Source: Streptomyces candidus | GTDB taxonomy: Bacteria; Actinomycetota; Actinomycetes; Streptomycetales; Streptomycetaceae | Direction: 5' to 3' | Assembly (NCBI RefSeq): GCF_014207445.1 | Contig: NZ_JACHEM010000003.1 | Span: forward strand, 372,001-436,000 | Length of the DNA: 64,000 nt | Part shown: in pieces, positions 28,524 through 35,716 of the stretch | Layout of the letters: each line of letters opens with the position of its first letter | Position numbering within the stretch: the stretch's first letter is position 1 | Translations under genes and position numbers: made by a program | Notes under the pieces: model-generated | Seen by the model: only the letters and a program-made list of their open reading frames with translations | What the model was told of the DNA's origin: nothing | Databases searched by the model: none

Positions 28524-28552
28524 CCATGGGGCGGGGTAGCCCCGCCCCATGG
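28524..28552 (-). terminator. Hairpin between lanA and lanB (attenuator/partial terminator or RNA stabiliser)
   Basis: CCATGGGGCGGGG (28524-28536) pairs perfectly with CCCCGCCCCATGG (28540-28552): 13 bp, 3-nt loop. It lies 24 bp after the lanA stop and 27 bp before the lanB GTG. In class I lantibiotic operons such a structure lets most transcripts stop after, or be protected at, lanA so that precursor exceeds enzymes. Confidence 0.8.
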
Positions 28553-28576
28553 GTTCTCACATGACCGTGCCGGTCG

Positions 28577-28750
28577 TCAGCAGCAGTGGCTGCAGCCGGA
28601 GCCGCCGCCGTCGCTGGTGCAGCCCGGGGTGCACCAGGAGACGCTGGTGATGGCCGGGCCGGCGACCGACTTCTCCACGCCGATCTCAAGGTCGAGGTCG
28701 AAGAGGTCCGCGTCCTGCTTCGACGGGGTGGCCGTGTTGACGCTGCCCAT
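28577..28750 (-). CDS. lanA: Planosporicin-type class I lantibiotic precursor peptide
   Basis: 57 codons. Leader (1-33) starts MGSVNTATPS and carries the LanB/LanC recognition box LFDLDLEIG (16-24) and a GPA cleavage end with Pro at -2. Predicted core (34-57) starts ITSVSWCTPGC and ends GSGCSHCC. Cys at core 7, 11, 20, 23, 24 and Thr2, Ser3, Ser5, Thr8, Ser13, Ser18, Ser21 coincide with the modified positions of microbisporicin. By recall it is identical to planosporicin except Asp for Glu at 14. The first two rings are the nisin/gallidermin lipid II-binding pattern. GAAGGAG 8 nt before ATG. Confidence 0.95.
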   Translation of the reverse strand: MGSVNTATPSKQDADLFDLDLEIGVEKSVAGPAITSVSWCTPGCTSDGGGSGCSHCC

Positions 28751-28851
28751 GAGGGTGCTCCTTCGCTTGAATCGAACGAATGCTCGTTGATCGCGATCCG
28801 TGGCCACGCAATCACGGGGGTTCGCGCCCGAACAACCGTCACCGGCCCGAA

Positions 28852-28877
28852 TGGCAGCAATGGCAGCCCCTTGGCAG
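28852..28877 (-). promoter_or_regulatory. Triple TGGCAG repeat upstream of lanA
   Basis: TGGCAG at 28852, 28861 and 28872 (CTGCCA on the lanA strand) lies 100-127 bp upstream of the lanA start. Direct repeats in this position are typical of binding sites for an activator, and the cluster's LuxR-type protein is the natural candidate. No sigma-X-type promoter precedes lanA, which fits separate control. Binding is inferred only. Confidence 0.4.
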
Positions 28878-28922
28878 GGGCGCGACACGCAAGAGCAAGT
28901 CGCGGAAATTTCGCCCCACTTG

Positions 28923-28952
28923 TGAACCGGCCCGTCGTTCCCTGATACGTAC
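28923..28952 (+). promoter_or_regulatory. ECF-type promoter of the sigma/anti-sigma operon
   Basis: TGAACC (28923-28928), 17 nt, TACGTAC (28946-28952). The same two elements occur at 30471-30500 (17 nt) and, on the minus strand, at 35634-35604 (18 nt). The sigma gene's GTG lies 6 nt after the -10, so the transcript is probably leaderless. The repeated motif in front of the sigma gene implies autoactivation. Confidence 0.85.
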
Positions 28953-28957
28953 AAGGT

Positions 28958-29515
28958 GTGCGTCCGGACGAAGACCTGCTCGCCGACCTTGCCCAAGGCG
29001 ACCACGCCGCTCTGCGTGTCCTCTACGAGAGGCATGCCGCCGCCGTGCTCCGCCTCATCCGCAGACTCACCTCCGACCAGGGGATGGCGGAGGAGATCCT
29101 CCAGGAGACGTGGCTCGCGGTGTGGCGCTCGGCGGCGGCGTTCCGCGGCGAGTCCTCGGCCAAGGGGTGGGTGATGGGCGTGGCGAGGCGGCAGGCCCAC
29201 AACCAGCTCCGCCGTACCCGCCTCCAGGTGATCGATCTGGCCGAGGCGGGGGATGTGCCGGACCCGGCGCCCGGTGTGGAGGAGCAGGTCCTCCAACACG
29301 CGGAACGCACCGAACTGATGACCGCCGTGGCCGCGCTTCCGGAACATCTCAGCGAGGTCCTCGAACTGGTCCTCGTCGAAGAACTCCCGTACCCCGAAGT
29401 GGCCACCGTGCTCGCCATCCCGGTGGGCACCGTCAAAAGCAGGATGTCCCACGCGCGGCAGCGGCTCGGCCGCATGCTCGCCGCCGGACGGCTGGAAGAA
29501 GCGAAGCGACCATGA
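28958..29515 (+). CDS. ECF sigma factor of the lantibiotic cluster (PspX/MibX-like)
   Basis: 185 residues, starting VRPDEDLLADLAQGDHAALR. Region 2: LYERHAAAVLRLIRRLT, MAEEILQETWLAVWR. Region 4: LPEHLSEVLELVLVEELPYPEVATVLAIPVGTVKSRMSHARQ-type helix-turn-helix. Small two-domain ECF architecture with no extra N- or C-terminal domain. GTG 28958 directly follows its -10 element, so no Shine-Dalgarno is needed. The stop overlaps the anti-sigma ATG. In planosporicin and microbisporicin production the equivalent sigma factor is released when its anti-sigma senses the product. Confidence 0.92.
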   Translation: MRPDEDLLADLAQGDHAALRVLYERHAAAVLRLIRRLTSDQGMAEEILQETWLAVWRSAAAFRGESSAKGWVMGVARRQAHNQLRRTRLQVIDLAEAGDVPDPAPGVEEQVLQHAERTELMTAVAALPEHLSEVLELVLVEELPYPEVATVLAIPVGTVKSRMSHARQRLGRMLAAGRLEEAKRP

Positions 29516-30429
29516 CGACCGAACATCTCACGGACGACGCACTGATCCGGTTGACGCGCACCGCGCGGGGCGGGCCGGGAGCAGTTCCTGCGGCCCCCGA
29601 GCCGCACCTCGCCGCCTGCGCCGACTGCCGGGGCCGGATGGCGCAGTGGCGGACAATCACCGCCGCGGTACGTACCCGGGCCGAGGAACGGACGGTGCTG
29701 CCGCCCTCGTTCGAGGTCCTGCTGCGCGAGCCACTGGACCGGGAGACGGCCGCACTCGCGCCCTCCGCCGCCGATCCGGTCACCCGTCCGCCCGACACCC
29801 GGGGCGCCTGGCGGACCACCTGGCAGCTGGTGTCCCGCCAGGTCCTGCTGCTGCCGCGGAGCTGGGCGCCGCTGAGCGCCGCGATCCTCCTCGGAGCCGC
29901 CGTGCTGGCGTCCCCCCACGGCCCCGGCGCATTCGGGCCCGGCGTGTTCGGCTCCGTGGTGGTTCTCCTGGTGATGCTGGGGGCGCTGATGGTGGTTTCC
30001 CCACGCCGGGACCCCAGGAGCGAACTGCTCTTCACACTGCCGGTGCCGCCGGCCACGGTGTTCCTGGCCCGGCTGACCGTGGTGATGGGGGTCGACGTGG
30101 CGCTGGCGCTGGCCTGTTCCGCTCTGGTGCATGATCCGGCCGGGTGGACCGGGGTGGTCTCCGGCTGGCTCGGTCCGTCCCTGCTGGCCGCTGCCTGCGC
30201 ACTTGCGCTCGCGGTCCGGTTCACACCTGCCGCCGGTGCGACGGCGGGCGGTGCGGTGTGGCTGCTGGGAGTGCTGAGCGGGCCGCAGCAGATGTTCACC
30301 ACTCCGCTCACCGGCGTTCTGGGCCCCCTGCTGTCCACCACGGTGTGGACAGTGCTCCTCGCTGCCGCCCTCCTGAGCTGGGCGGTACGGGTCATGCGCT
30401 CCTTCCGCCCCCTCGCGCCCCCGGAGTGA
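29512..30429 (+). CDS. Membrane anti-sigma factor (PspW/MibW-like)
   Basis: 305 residues. The cytoplasmic N-terminus holds a zinc-associated anti-sigma pattern (H..CADCR in EPHLAACADCRGRM, about 30-40) that should grip the ECF factor encoded just before it. About six hydrophobic helices follow (LSAAILLGAAVLASP, FGSVVVLLVMLGALMVV, FLARLTVVMGVDVALALACSALV, LGPSLLAAACALALAV, AVWLLGVLSG, VWTVLLAAALLSWAV), far more than the single helix of ordinary anti-sigma factors. ATG 29512 overlaps the sigma stop (ATGA). The large membrane part may be the antibiotic or envelope-stress sensor (inference). Confidence 0.88.
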   Translation: MTTEHLTDDALIRLTRTARGGPGAVPAAPEPHLAACADCRGRMAQWRTITAAVRTRAEERTVLPPSFEVLLREPLDRETAALAPSAADPVTRPPDTRGAWRTTWQLVSRQVLLLPRSWAPLSAAILLGAAVLASPHGPGAFGPGVFGSVVVLLVMLGALMVVSPRRDPRSELLFTLPVPPATVFLARLTVVMGVDVALALACSALVHDPAGWTGVVSGWLGPSLLAAACALALAVRFTPAAGATAGGAVWLLGVLSGPQQMFTTPLTGVLGPLLSTTVWTVLLAAALLSWAVRVMRSFRPLAPPE

Positions 30430-30470
30430 CAAGAGCCGGTCACCGATCCACACGTACGGATCGTCTGCCG

Positions 30471-30500
30471 TGAACCACCGGGCCCCGCACCGCTACGTAC
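30471..30500 (+). promoter_or_regulatory. ECF-type promoter of the JYZ operon
   Basis: TGAACC (30471-30476), 17 nt, TACGTAC (30494-30500), followed by AAGGTG exactly as at the sigma promoter. It lies in the 119-bp gap between the anti-sigma gene and the next operon, predicting a start of transcription near 30506 and a short leader before ATG 30549. Confidence 0.85.
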
Positions 30501-30548
30501 AAGGTGCTGCCCCTTGGTTCCGGAGCCGTCGCCGACGGGAGAGGTTGC

Positions 30549-31208
30549 ATGGCGATACAGGAGAGAGGCGCCACGGTCGGTGCTGCCGTGTGGTGGCCGT
30601 ACGAAGTGCATCGCTGCGGCCGGCAGGCCCTGGCCCTGCCCGTCGTGGCGGCTCTCCTCGCCTACGCGGCGGGCTCGGCGGACTCGGCCACCGGCCTGCT
30701 GCTCGGCCGTTCCGTGCTGAGCTGCGCCCTGCCCGCGGCTGCGGCACTGGCCTGTGCGGCCGTGGTGGCACGCGAGCGCATGCCGGAACTGCACCTGTCC
30801 CTGCCGACCCGCTATGCGCGTACCGTCGCCCGTCGCCTCTGCTGGCCCGCCGCCGTCACCGCGAGCGCGGCGATCGTTCTGGTGGCGGCATTGGCGGCCA
30901 CCGGCCGGCGGGCGCTCGACGATCCGCTGGTCCTGCTCTGGGAACTGACCGGACTGACCTCCCTGCTCAGCGGCGGCGCCGTCTGGGCGACGGCCCGTTC
31001 CGGTTCGGCCGCCCCCGCGGCGGGCCTGGTCACCGCCCTCGTCCTGGCCAAGCTCCTCCTGCTCGACCGGGTCGTTTCCGGCGCCGCACAAGCCCTGCCC
31101 GCGCTGCTCGCCGGGATCCTGCTCACCGTTCGGGCGTTGCGGGCACTCGACCCCGGACGGGCGGGAGAACCGCCCCGCACACCCACCACGGAGGGCCCCC
31201 GCACCTGA
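30549..31208 (+). CDS. Membrane protein, first gene of the three-gene ABC operon (J-like)
   Basis: 219 residues with about six hydrophobic spans (ALALPVVAALLAYAAG, LSCALPAAAALACAAVVA, AAVTASAAIVLVAALAA, LTSLLSGGAVWATA, GLVTALVLAKLLLL, ALPALLAGILLTVRAL) and an RMPELHLSLPTRY loop. It recalls the paralogous ABC-2 half of the next gene and the membrane region of the anti-sigma factor. ATG 30549 has GGGAGAGG 4 nt upstream; a leaderless GTG 30504 is also in frame. Overlaps the next ATG. Likely equivalent of MibJ/PspJ (positional inference). Confidence 0.75.
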   Translation: MAIQERGATVGAAVWWPYEVHRCGRQALALPVVAALLAYAAGSADSATGLLLGRSVLSCALPAAAALACAAVVARERMPELHLSLPTRYARTVARRLCWPAAVTASAAIVLVAALAATGRRALDDPLVLLWELTGLTSLLSGGAVWATARSGSAAPAAGLVTALVLAKLLLLDRVVSGAAQALPALLAGILLTVRALRALDPGRAGEPPRTPTTEGPRT

Positions 31209-32002
31209 TGACCTCCTTCGCATGGACCCTCCGGTACGAGGCGCTGATGGCGGCCCGCCGCAGGACCGTCTGGGTGACGGTGCTGCCTCTGGCCCTGCTC
31301 ACCCTGCTCCTCTCGGCGACCTCGCCGACCATCACCGCGCATTCCGACGCCGCCGCCCGGACCGGTGCTGCCGCGGTGCTCGTCAACACCTTCTGCACGC
31401 TCGGCATCGGGATCGCGCTCGCCGACCGGCTCCGCCATGCCCTGGACGCACGCGGAATGCCCGAGCTGCTGACCGCCACCCAGAGCGCACCCCTTGTCCG
31501 CACCACCGGGACCCTCGTCGGCCCGCTGCTGACCGCGCTGGGCCCGGTCGCCGTCCTGTACCTGCTGTACGCGGGCACCGTGTCGGCGCTGTCCGGCACG
31601 CCCGCCCCGCTCGGCTCGGGCGTCGCGGCCCTGCTGTTCGCCGTGCTCCCGGCAGCCGCGTTCGCCACCGCGCTCGGCGGACTGCTCGGGGTGCTGATGC
31701 CGGTGGCGGTCGCGCGGGGCCTGCTGGTCGTGATCTGGCTCTGGGCCTGTCACTTCCCTCCGTCGTTCTCCCCCGTACCCACCGCCACCGGCACCCTCCT
31801 GTCCCCGCTGGGCGGCTACCCGCTGGTCGCCTGGGCGCACGCCCCGGCCGTGTGGGCGAGCCGGGAGGGCACAGGCGCCCTGCGCCCCGAGGCGGACAGT
31901 ACGACCGCCCTGCTCAACCTGGCATTCGTCGTGACGGCCACGCTGATCTGCCACGTGCTCGGCCACCTCGTCACCCGCATCCGACGACACGGAGCATCAT
32001 GA
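31208..32002 (+). CDS. ABC-2-like permease (Y-like)
   Basis: 264 residues, starting MTSFAWTLRYEALMAARRRT and containing about six membrane helices (VWVTVLPLALLTLLLSAT, AAAVLVNTFCTLGIGIALA, LLTALGPVAVLYLLYAGTV, VAALLFAVLPAAAFATALGG, ARGLLVVIWLWACHF, LLNLAFVVTATLICHVLG). The initial amphipathic helix followed by a hydrophobic span is usual for ABC-2 permeases. The start overlaps the previous stop (TGATG) and its own stop overlaps the ATPase start (ATGA), so the three proteins are made in register. Confidence 0.85.
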   Translation: MTSFAWTLRYEALMAARRRTVWVTVLPLALLTLLLSATSPTITAHSDAAARTGAAAVLVNTFCTLGIGIALADRLRHALDARGMPELLTATQSAPLVRTTGTLVGPLLTALGPVAVLYLLYAGTVSALSGTPAPLGSGVAALLFAVLPAAAFATALGGLLGVLMPVAVARGLLVVIWLWACHFPPSFSPVPTATGTLLSPLGGYPLVAWAHAPAVWASREGTGALRPEADSTTALLNLAFVVTATLICHVLGHLVTRIRRHGAS

Positions 32003-32937
32003 ACATCACCACCGAGCAGCTGACGAAGGTCTACCGCGGCGGACGCCGCGCGCTGGACGCCGTCGACCTGCACATCGACCAGGGAACCGTCGGCCTGCTC
32101 GGTGCCAACGGGGCGGGGAAGACCACCCTGCTGCGCATCCTCACCGGTGTCCTGCGTCCCACCTCGGGCCGGGTCCTGGTCGGCGGGAACGACCTGTCCA
32201 CCACCGCGGGTCTCACCGCCGCCAAACGCCAACTGGGCTATCTGCCGCAGGAACTCAACCTCTACCCCGACCTCACGGCCCGGGAGTTCCTCGACTACAT
32301 CGCCGTACTCAAAGGCATGCACAGCAAGCAGGAGCGCCGCCGCCAGGTGGAGGAGCACCTCGACGCGGTCGGCCTGCGGGAGCGGGGCTCCGAGCGGCTC
32401 GCCGCGTTCTCCGGCGGCATGCGACGTCGTGTCGGAATCGCCCAGGCCCTCCTCGGCAACCCGTCCGTGCTCATCGTGGACGAGCCCACCGCCGGACTCG
32501 ATCCGCACGAACGCATGAGGTTCCGTGCCCTTCTGGCCGGACTGGGCGGCAGCCGCACCGTCCTGCTCTCCTCCCACCTTCTCGACGACGTGGCCCAGAC
32601 CTGCCGGCACGTGGCGGTCATCGCCGCCGGCCGACTGGTCTTCCACGGCTCCACCGGTGCGCTCGCCGGCCAGGCGGCCGGCTGTACGTACGTGGTCCGG
32701 GGGCACGGCCCGGGGGGCCTCCCGCCCGCCGACGCCCAGGTGGTCAGCGCCGTCACGACCCCGGCGGGCGACGCCGAGTACCGCGTCGTCACCGCGACCC
32801 CGCCGCCCGGGGGCCGGCCCGTCGAACCGTCCCTGGAGGACGGGTACGCCGCGCTGCTCGCTGCGGACACCGCAGGCCGGGGCGTCTCGACCCGAGACCG
32901 GAATCGGGACGGCAGGAACGAAGTGACAGAGCGATGA
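31999..32937 (+). CDS. ABC transporter ATPase (Z-like)
   Basis: 312 residues. Walker A LLGANGAGKTT, Q-loop LGYLPQELNLYPDL, signature FSGGMRRRVGIAQAL, Walker B VLIVDEPTAGLDP and H-loop VLLSSHLLDD. It belongs to the ABC-2 export/immunity group and pairs with the overlapping permease gene. The C-terminal 90 residues are a variable tail. With its two partners it corresponds in order to mibJYZ/pspJYZ, proposed self-protection genes. Confidence 0.92.
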   Translation: MNITTEQLTKVYRGGRRALDAVDLHIDQGTVGLLGANGAGKTTLLRILTGVLRPTSGRVLVGGNDLSTTAGLTAAKRQLGYLPQELNLYPDLTAREFLDYIAVLKGMHSKQERRRQVEEHLDAVGLRERGSERLAAFSGGMRRRVGIAQALLGNPSVLIVDEPTAGLDPHERMRFRALLAGLGGSRTVLLSSHLLDDVAQTCRHVAVIAAGRLVFHGSTGALAGQAAGCTYVVRGHGPGGLPPADAQVVSAVTTPAGDAEYRVVTATPPPGGRPVEPSLEDGYAALLAADTAGRGVSTRDRNRDGRNEVTER

Positions 32938-33169
32938 GCGCGCTGCCGAGCGGACCGCACACGTCGTCCGTGAACAGACGCGAGAAGCGGGGTGGACACA
33001 GGGCGTCCTGACCCTCATTGCCGGAAGCGACCAGGCAGCATGGCCTCGGTACGCGCGAAGTACCTTACTACACAGCGGACTTGACCATACGTCAGCTCAC
33101 AGGCCGTCCCGGACGCCCTTGACCAGCGGCGGCCGGGAAGAACGTTTCCATCACACGGGGGAAAGCATC

Positions 33170-33883
33170 ATGCACGAGTCCCAGCCCCTCCACGTACTGG
33201 CCCACGTCGCTCTCAAGAGCCATTTCGAGACGGCGCACGCCCCGGACTCACCCTTCGCGTCCCTGCACCGATGTCTGGACCGGGTCGACTTCGTCGAAGG
33301 GAAGGAACTGGCCGCCGTCGACGGCACCCTCGACCTGCCGGTACTGCTGCCGGTGCACAGCGAGTACCAGACCGAGGAACTCCGGGCCTTGCGGAATCTG
33401 CACCCGCTCGCCCTGCTCATCGCCGTCACGAACGACATCTCGGGCCACCCCACCTACTACGCCATACGCTCCGGCGCGAACTTCGTCTTCAACCTCGCCA
33501 TCGAGGGCCGGCGACAGGTGGGCATCGTGCACGCACGGCTCAGGGCCCACGCCGAGGCACGGGCCTTCGCCACCACCCGCCTCCAGCCCGTTCCTCACCG
33601 GGCGGCGGTCGGCACCGCCCTGCAAGTCCCCGCACCGGCCGCACCCCCGCCCGTGTGGCCGACGCCGGAGCTCTCGGCCGAGGACCGGGATCTTGCGCGC
33701 CAGCTCTGCACGCCCATGACGGTGTCGGAGATCGCGCGCAGTCACTACTGCTCCGAGCGGTCCATGTACCGCCGCATCCGGAGGCTGTACGACTCGCTGG
33801 GCGTCGGCAACCGGTCCGAGCTGAAGACGCTCGTGTCGGCGGACCTCGCCTCCACCGAGGGACTGCGGTCCAGGGCGGGCTGA
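33170..33883 (+). CDS. LuxR-family regulator of the lantibiotic cluster (PspR/MibR-like)
   Basis: 237 residues. C-terminal LuxR-type helix-turn-helix: LSAEDRDLARQLCTPMTVSEIARSHYCSERSMYRRIRRLYDSLGV (about 180-225). The N-terminal part (HPLALLIAVTNDISGHPTYYAIRSGANFVFNL) looks like a degenerate receiver domain; a phosphorylatable Asp is not evident. ATG 33170 follows GGGGGAAA. By analogy with MibR/PspR it should activate the lanA operon. No sigma-X-type promoter was seen before it. Confidence 0.88.
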   Translation: MHESQPLHVLAHVALKSHFETAHAPDSPFASLHRCLDRVDFVEGKELAAVDGTLDLPVLLPVHSEYQTEELRALRNLHPLALLIAVTNDISGHPTYYAIRSGANFVFNLAIEGRRQVGIVHARLRAHAEARAFATTRLQPVPHRAAVGTALQVPAPAAPPPVWPTPELSAEDRDLARQLCTPMTVSEIARSHYCSERSMYRRIRRLYDSLGVGNRSELKTLVSADLASTEGLRSRAG

Positions 33884-33995
33884 CCCGCCACGGCGCCCCT
33901 TCACACCCTCGGACGCCGGCCCCGCCCCCGGACTCGACGGCCGCAGGACCCCCGGACGCCGCGGCAGGGGCGAGGCGTACCGTCCCGGAGGCAGC

Positions 33996-34019
33996 GGCCC
34001 CCGGCTTCCGCCGGGGGCC
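33996..34019. terminator. Bidirectional terminator between the regulator and the immunity ATPase
   Basis: GGCCCCCGGC (33996-34005), loop TTCC, GCCGGGGGCC (34010-34019): 10 bp perfect stem in the gap between two convergent genes. Confidence 0.75.
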
Positions 34020-34038
34020 GCCCGGCACGCCCGCCGCT

Positions 34039-34764
34039 TCAGAAGGCCGCCGCGTCCGCCGTTTCCAGCAGCCGGAAGAATCCCGCCTCCAGATCGCCGT
34101 CGACCGCCAGACCGCCCAGCAGCCCCTCATATCGCGTCCGTCCCGCGACCACCACCTGTACCCGGTCGCACACCTGGGCCACCTCGGCGAGCTGGTGACT
34201 GGCGATGAGTACCGCCACCCCCTCGTCCGCAAGCGACCTGATGATGCCCCGCATCTCCCGGATCCCCACCGGGTCGAGGCCGTTGGTGGGCTCGTCCAGA
34301 ATGAGCAGACGCGGGCGAGCCAGCAGGGCCACCGCGATGCCCAGCCGCCACCGCATGCCGAGCGAGTACGCGCCGACCTTCCGGTGCCGCGCCCCGGTCA
34401 TCTTCACCAGCTCCAGGGCGGGCTCCGTCCACTGCTCGGGCACGCAGCGCAGCCTGGCGTGCAGGCGCAGCGTCTCGTCGCCGGTCAGCGTCGGCCACAG
34501 GCCTGGGACTTCGATGAGCGCGCCGACCTGGGCCAGCGTCTCCCGCCCTACCGCGCCGCCGAAGAGGCGAACGGTCCCGGCGGTGGGACGCTGCAGCCCC
34601 AGCACCGCCTTCATGAGGGTCGTCTTCCCCGCTCCGTTGGGTCCGAGCAGGCCGTAGACCTCCCCTCGGGACACGGTCAGGTCCACGCCGTCGAGCGCGC
34701 GATGGGTGCCGTAGTGCTTGTGCAGTTGCCGCACTTCCAGTACGGCGTCGTTCGTCGCCACCAT
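34039..34764 (-). CDS. Lantibiotic immunity ABC transporter ATPase (LanF-like)
   Basis: 241 residues with Walker A LLGPNGAGKTT, signature YSLGMRWRLGIAVAL (the SLGM variant typical of BcrA/LanF ATPases), Walker B LLILDEPTNGLDP and H-loop VLIASHQLAE. The lipid-II-lantibiotic self-protection transporters (NisF, SpaF, MutF) share this type. It follows the permease by 2 bp on the minus strand. Together they would expel peptide from the membrane. Confidence 0.9.
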   Translation of the reverse strand: MVATNDAVLEVRQLHKHYGTHRALDGVDLTVSRGEVYGLLGPNGAGKTTLMKAVLGLQRPTAGTVRLFGGAVGRETLAQVGALIEVPGLWPTLTGDETLRLHARLRCVPEQWTEPALELVKMTGARHRKVGAYSLGMRWRLGIAVALLARPRLLILDEPTNGLDPVGIREMRGIIRSLADEGVAVLIASHQLAEVAQVCDRVQVVVAGRTRYEGLLGGLAVDGDLEAGFFRLLETADAAAF

Positions 34765-34766
34765 GT

Positions 34767-35570
34767 TCAGATCTCCTTGCGGCTCATGTGCGCGCTGCCC
34801 GCGACCAGCAGTAGTCCGGTCAGTACGACGGCCAGTACGACGGCCAGGGGGATGGCCGACATGTCCCGTACGGCGCTGTTCTCGGGCAGCGGCACTCCGT
34901 TGGGGCCGATTCCGGCAAGCGGGAGCACCACCCTCATCGGCCAGGCGAACGGGACGGCGTACCAGAAGTCCTTGTCCGAGACGAGTGCCCCGCACAGAAG
35001 TCCGGCGACCCCGACCCCGATGCTGGGCCCCGTCCCCCACATGACCGCGACGAGCACCGCCAGCGCGGTCATCGAAAGTCCCACCAGCCAGGGCAGGTAG
35101 ACCGCGGGGACCACCACGCCCATCCCCTCGGGGAACTTGCCGCACAGCAGGGCGCCCAGCGAGAGCATCACGAGCAGCACCGTGGAGGCCGCGAAGCCGA
35201 ACACTCCGAGCGCGGCCACCTTGCCGACGAAGTAGCGGTGGCGGGGCACTCCGTACGACAGCAGCAGTCGCCAGGCGTCCTGGTCGGCACGCACGGTCAG
35301 CGCCGCGGCGAGTCCGGCCGTCATCGGCACCAGTACGCCCCAGAACTCCAGCGTCACATTGCGGAAGACCTCGAATGTCTGCCCGGCCTTCGCCTCCGAG
35401 GAGCCCAGTGCCCCGAGGAAGAGGGGGATGGTGATCACGAGAGGAGCGATCAGGTGGTACCAGGGCACGAACCCCCTCTTGTTGCGCGCCAGCTCGGCAC
35501 GCACCACCGTCACGAGCGAGGGATTGTCGCGCGGCCTCTTCAGCGGCGGGGGGGCCGTGTCGTACAGCAT
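34767..35570 (-). CDS. Lantibiotic immunity ABC permease (LanE/G-like)
   Basis: 267 residues. After RAELARNKRGFVPWYHLIAP come about six helices (LVITIPLFLGALG, LEFWGVLVPMTAGLAAALTV, GVFGFAASTVLLVMLSLGALL, VYLPWLVGLSMTALAVLVAVMWG, GVGVAGLLCGALV, AIPLAVVLAVVLTGLLLVAG). ATG 35570 has GGAGGAG 6 nt upstream and lies about 30 nt after a sigma-X-type promoter. One permease, not two, accompanies the ATPase, as for MibEF/PspEF. Confidence 0.88.
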   Translation of the reverse strand: MLYDTAPPPLKRPRDNPSLVTVVRAELARNKRGFVPWYHLIAPLVITIPLFLGALGSSEAKAGQTFEVFRNVTLEFWGVLVPMTAGLAAALTVRADQDAWRLLLSYGVPRHRYFVGKVAALGVFGFAASTVLLVMLSLGALLCGKFPEGMGVVVPAVYLPWLVGLSMTALAVLVAVMWGTGPSIGVGVAGLLCGALVSDKDFWYAVPFAWPMRVVLPLAGIGPNGVPLPENSAVRDMSAIPLAVVLAVVLTGLLLVAGSAHMSRKEI

Positions 35571-35603
35571 GAGGACTCCTCCGGGTCACAGTCGGTTCAC
35601 CCT

Positions 35604-35634
35604 GTACGTAGCGGTGAGGGGCGGTGCCGGTTCA
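35604..35634 (-). promoter_or_regulatory. ECF-type promoter of the immunity operon
   Basis: Read on the minus strand: TGAACC (35634-35629), 18 nt, TACGTAC (35610-35604). Same elements as the promoters at 28923 and 30471. Transcription would start near 35597, leaving a leader of about 25 nt with the permease Shine-Dalgarno. Confidence 0.83.
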
Positions 35635-35665
35635 GAGCGGGGCACATGCATTCCGCGCGGGGCAC

Positions 35666-35703
35666 ATGAATGAGGCCCGCACTTTCGCGCGGGCCTCATT
35701 CAT
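35666..35703. terminator. Strong hairpin terminator after the DUF4288 gene
   Basis: ATGAATGAGGCCCGC (35666-35680), 8-nt loop, exact complement GCGGGCCTCATTCAT (35689-35703). It lies 14 bp past the DUF4288 stop and just upstream of the immunity promoter, so it isolates the lantibiotic cluster from its neighbour. Confidence 0.85.
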
Positions 35704-35716
35704 GCCGGAGCCGGAG

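Noticed and set aside
28525..28527. ATG 28527 as the lanB start
   Set aside because: Inside the perfect hairpin and without a Shine-Dalgarno; GTG 28497 is better placed.
30504..30548. Leaderless GTG 30504 as the start of the J-like gene
   Set aside because: Possible because it follows the -10 as in the sigma gene, but ATG 30549 has a strong Shine-Dalgarno and the extra 15 residues look non-coding.
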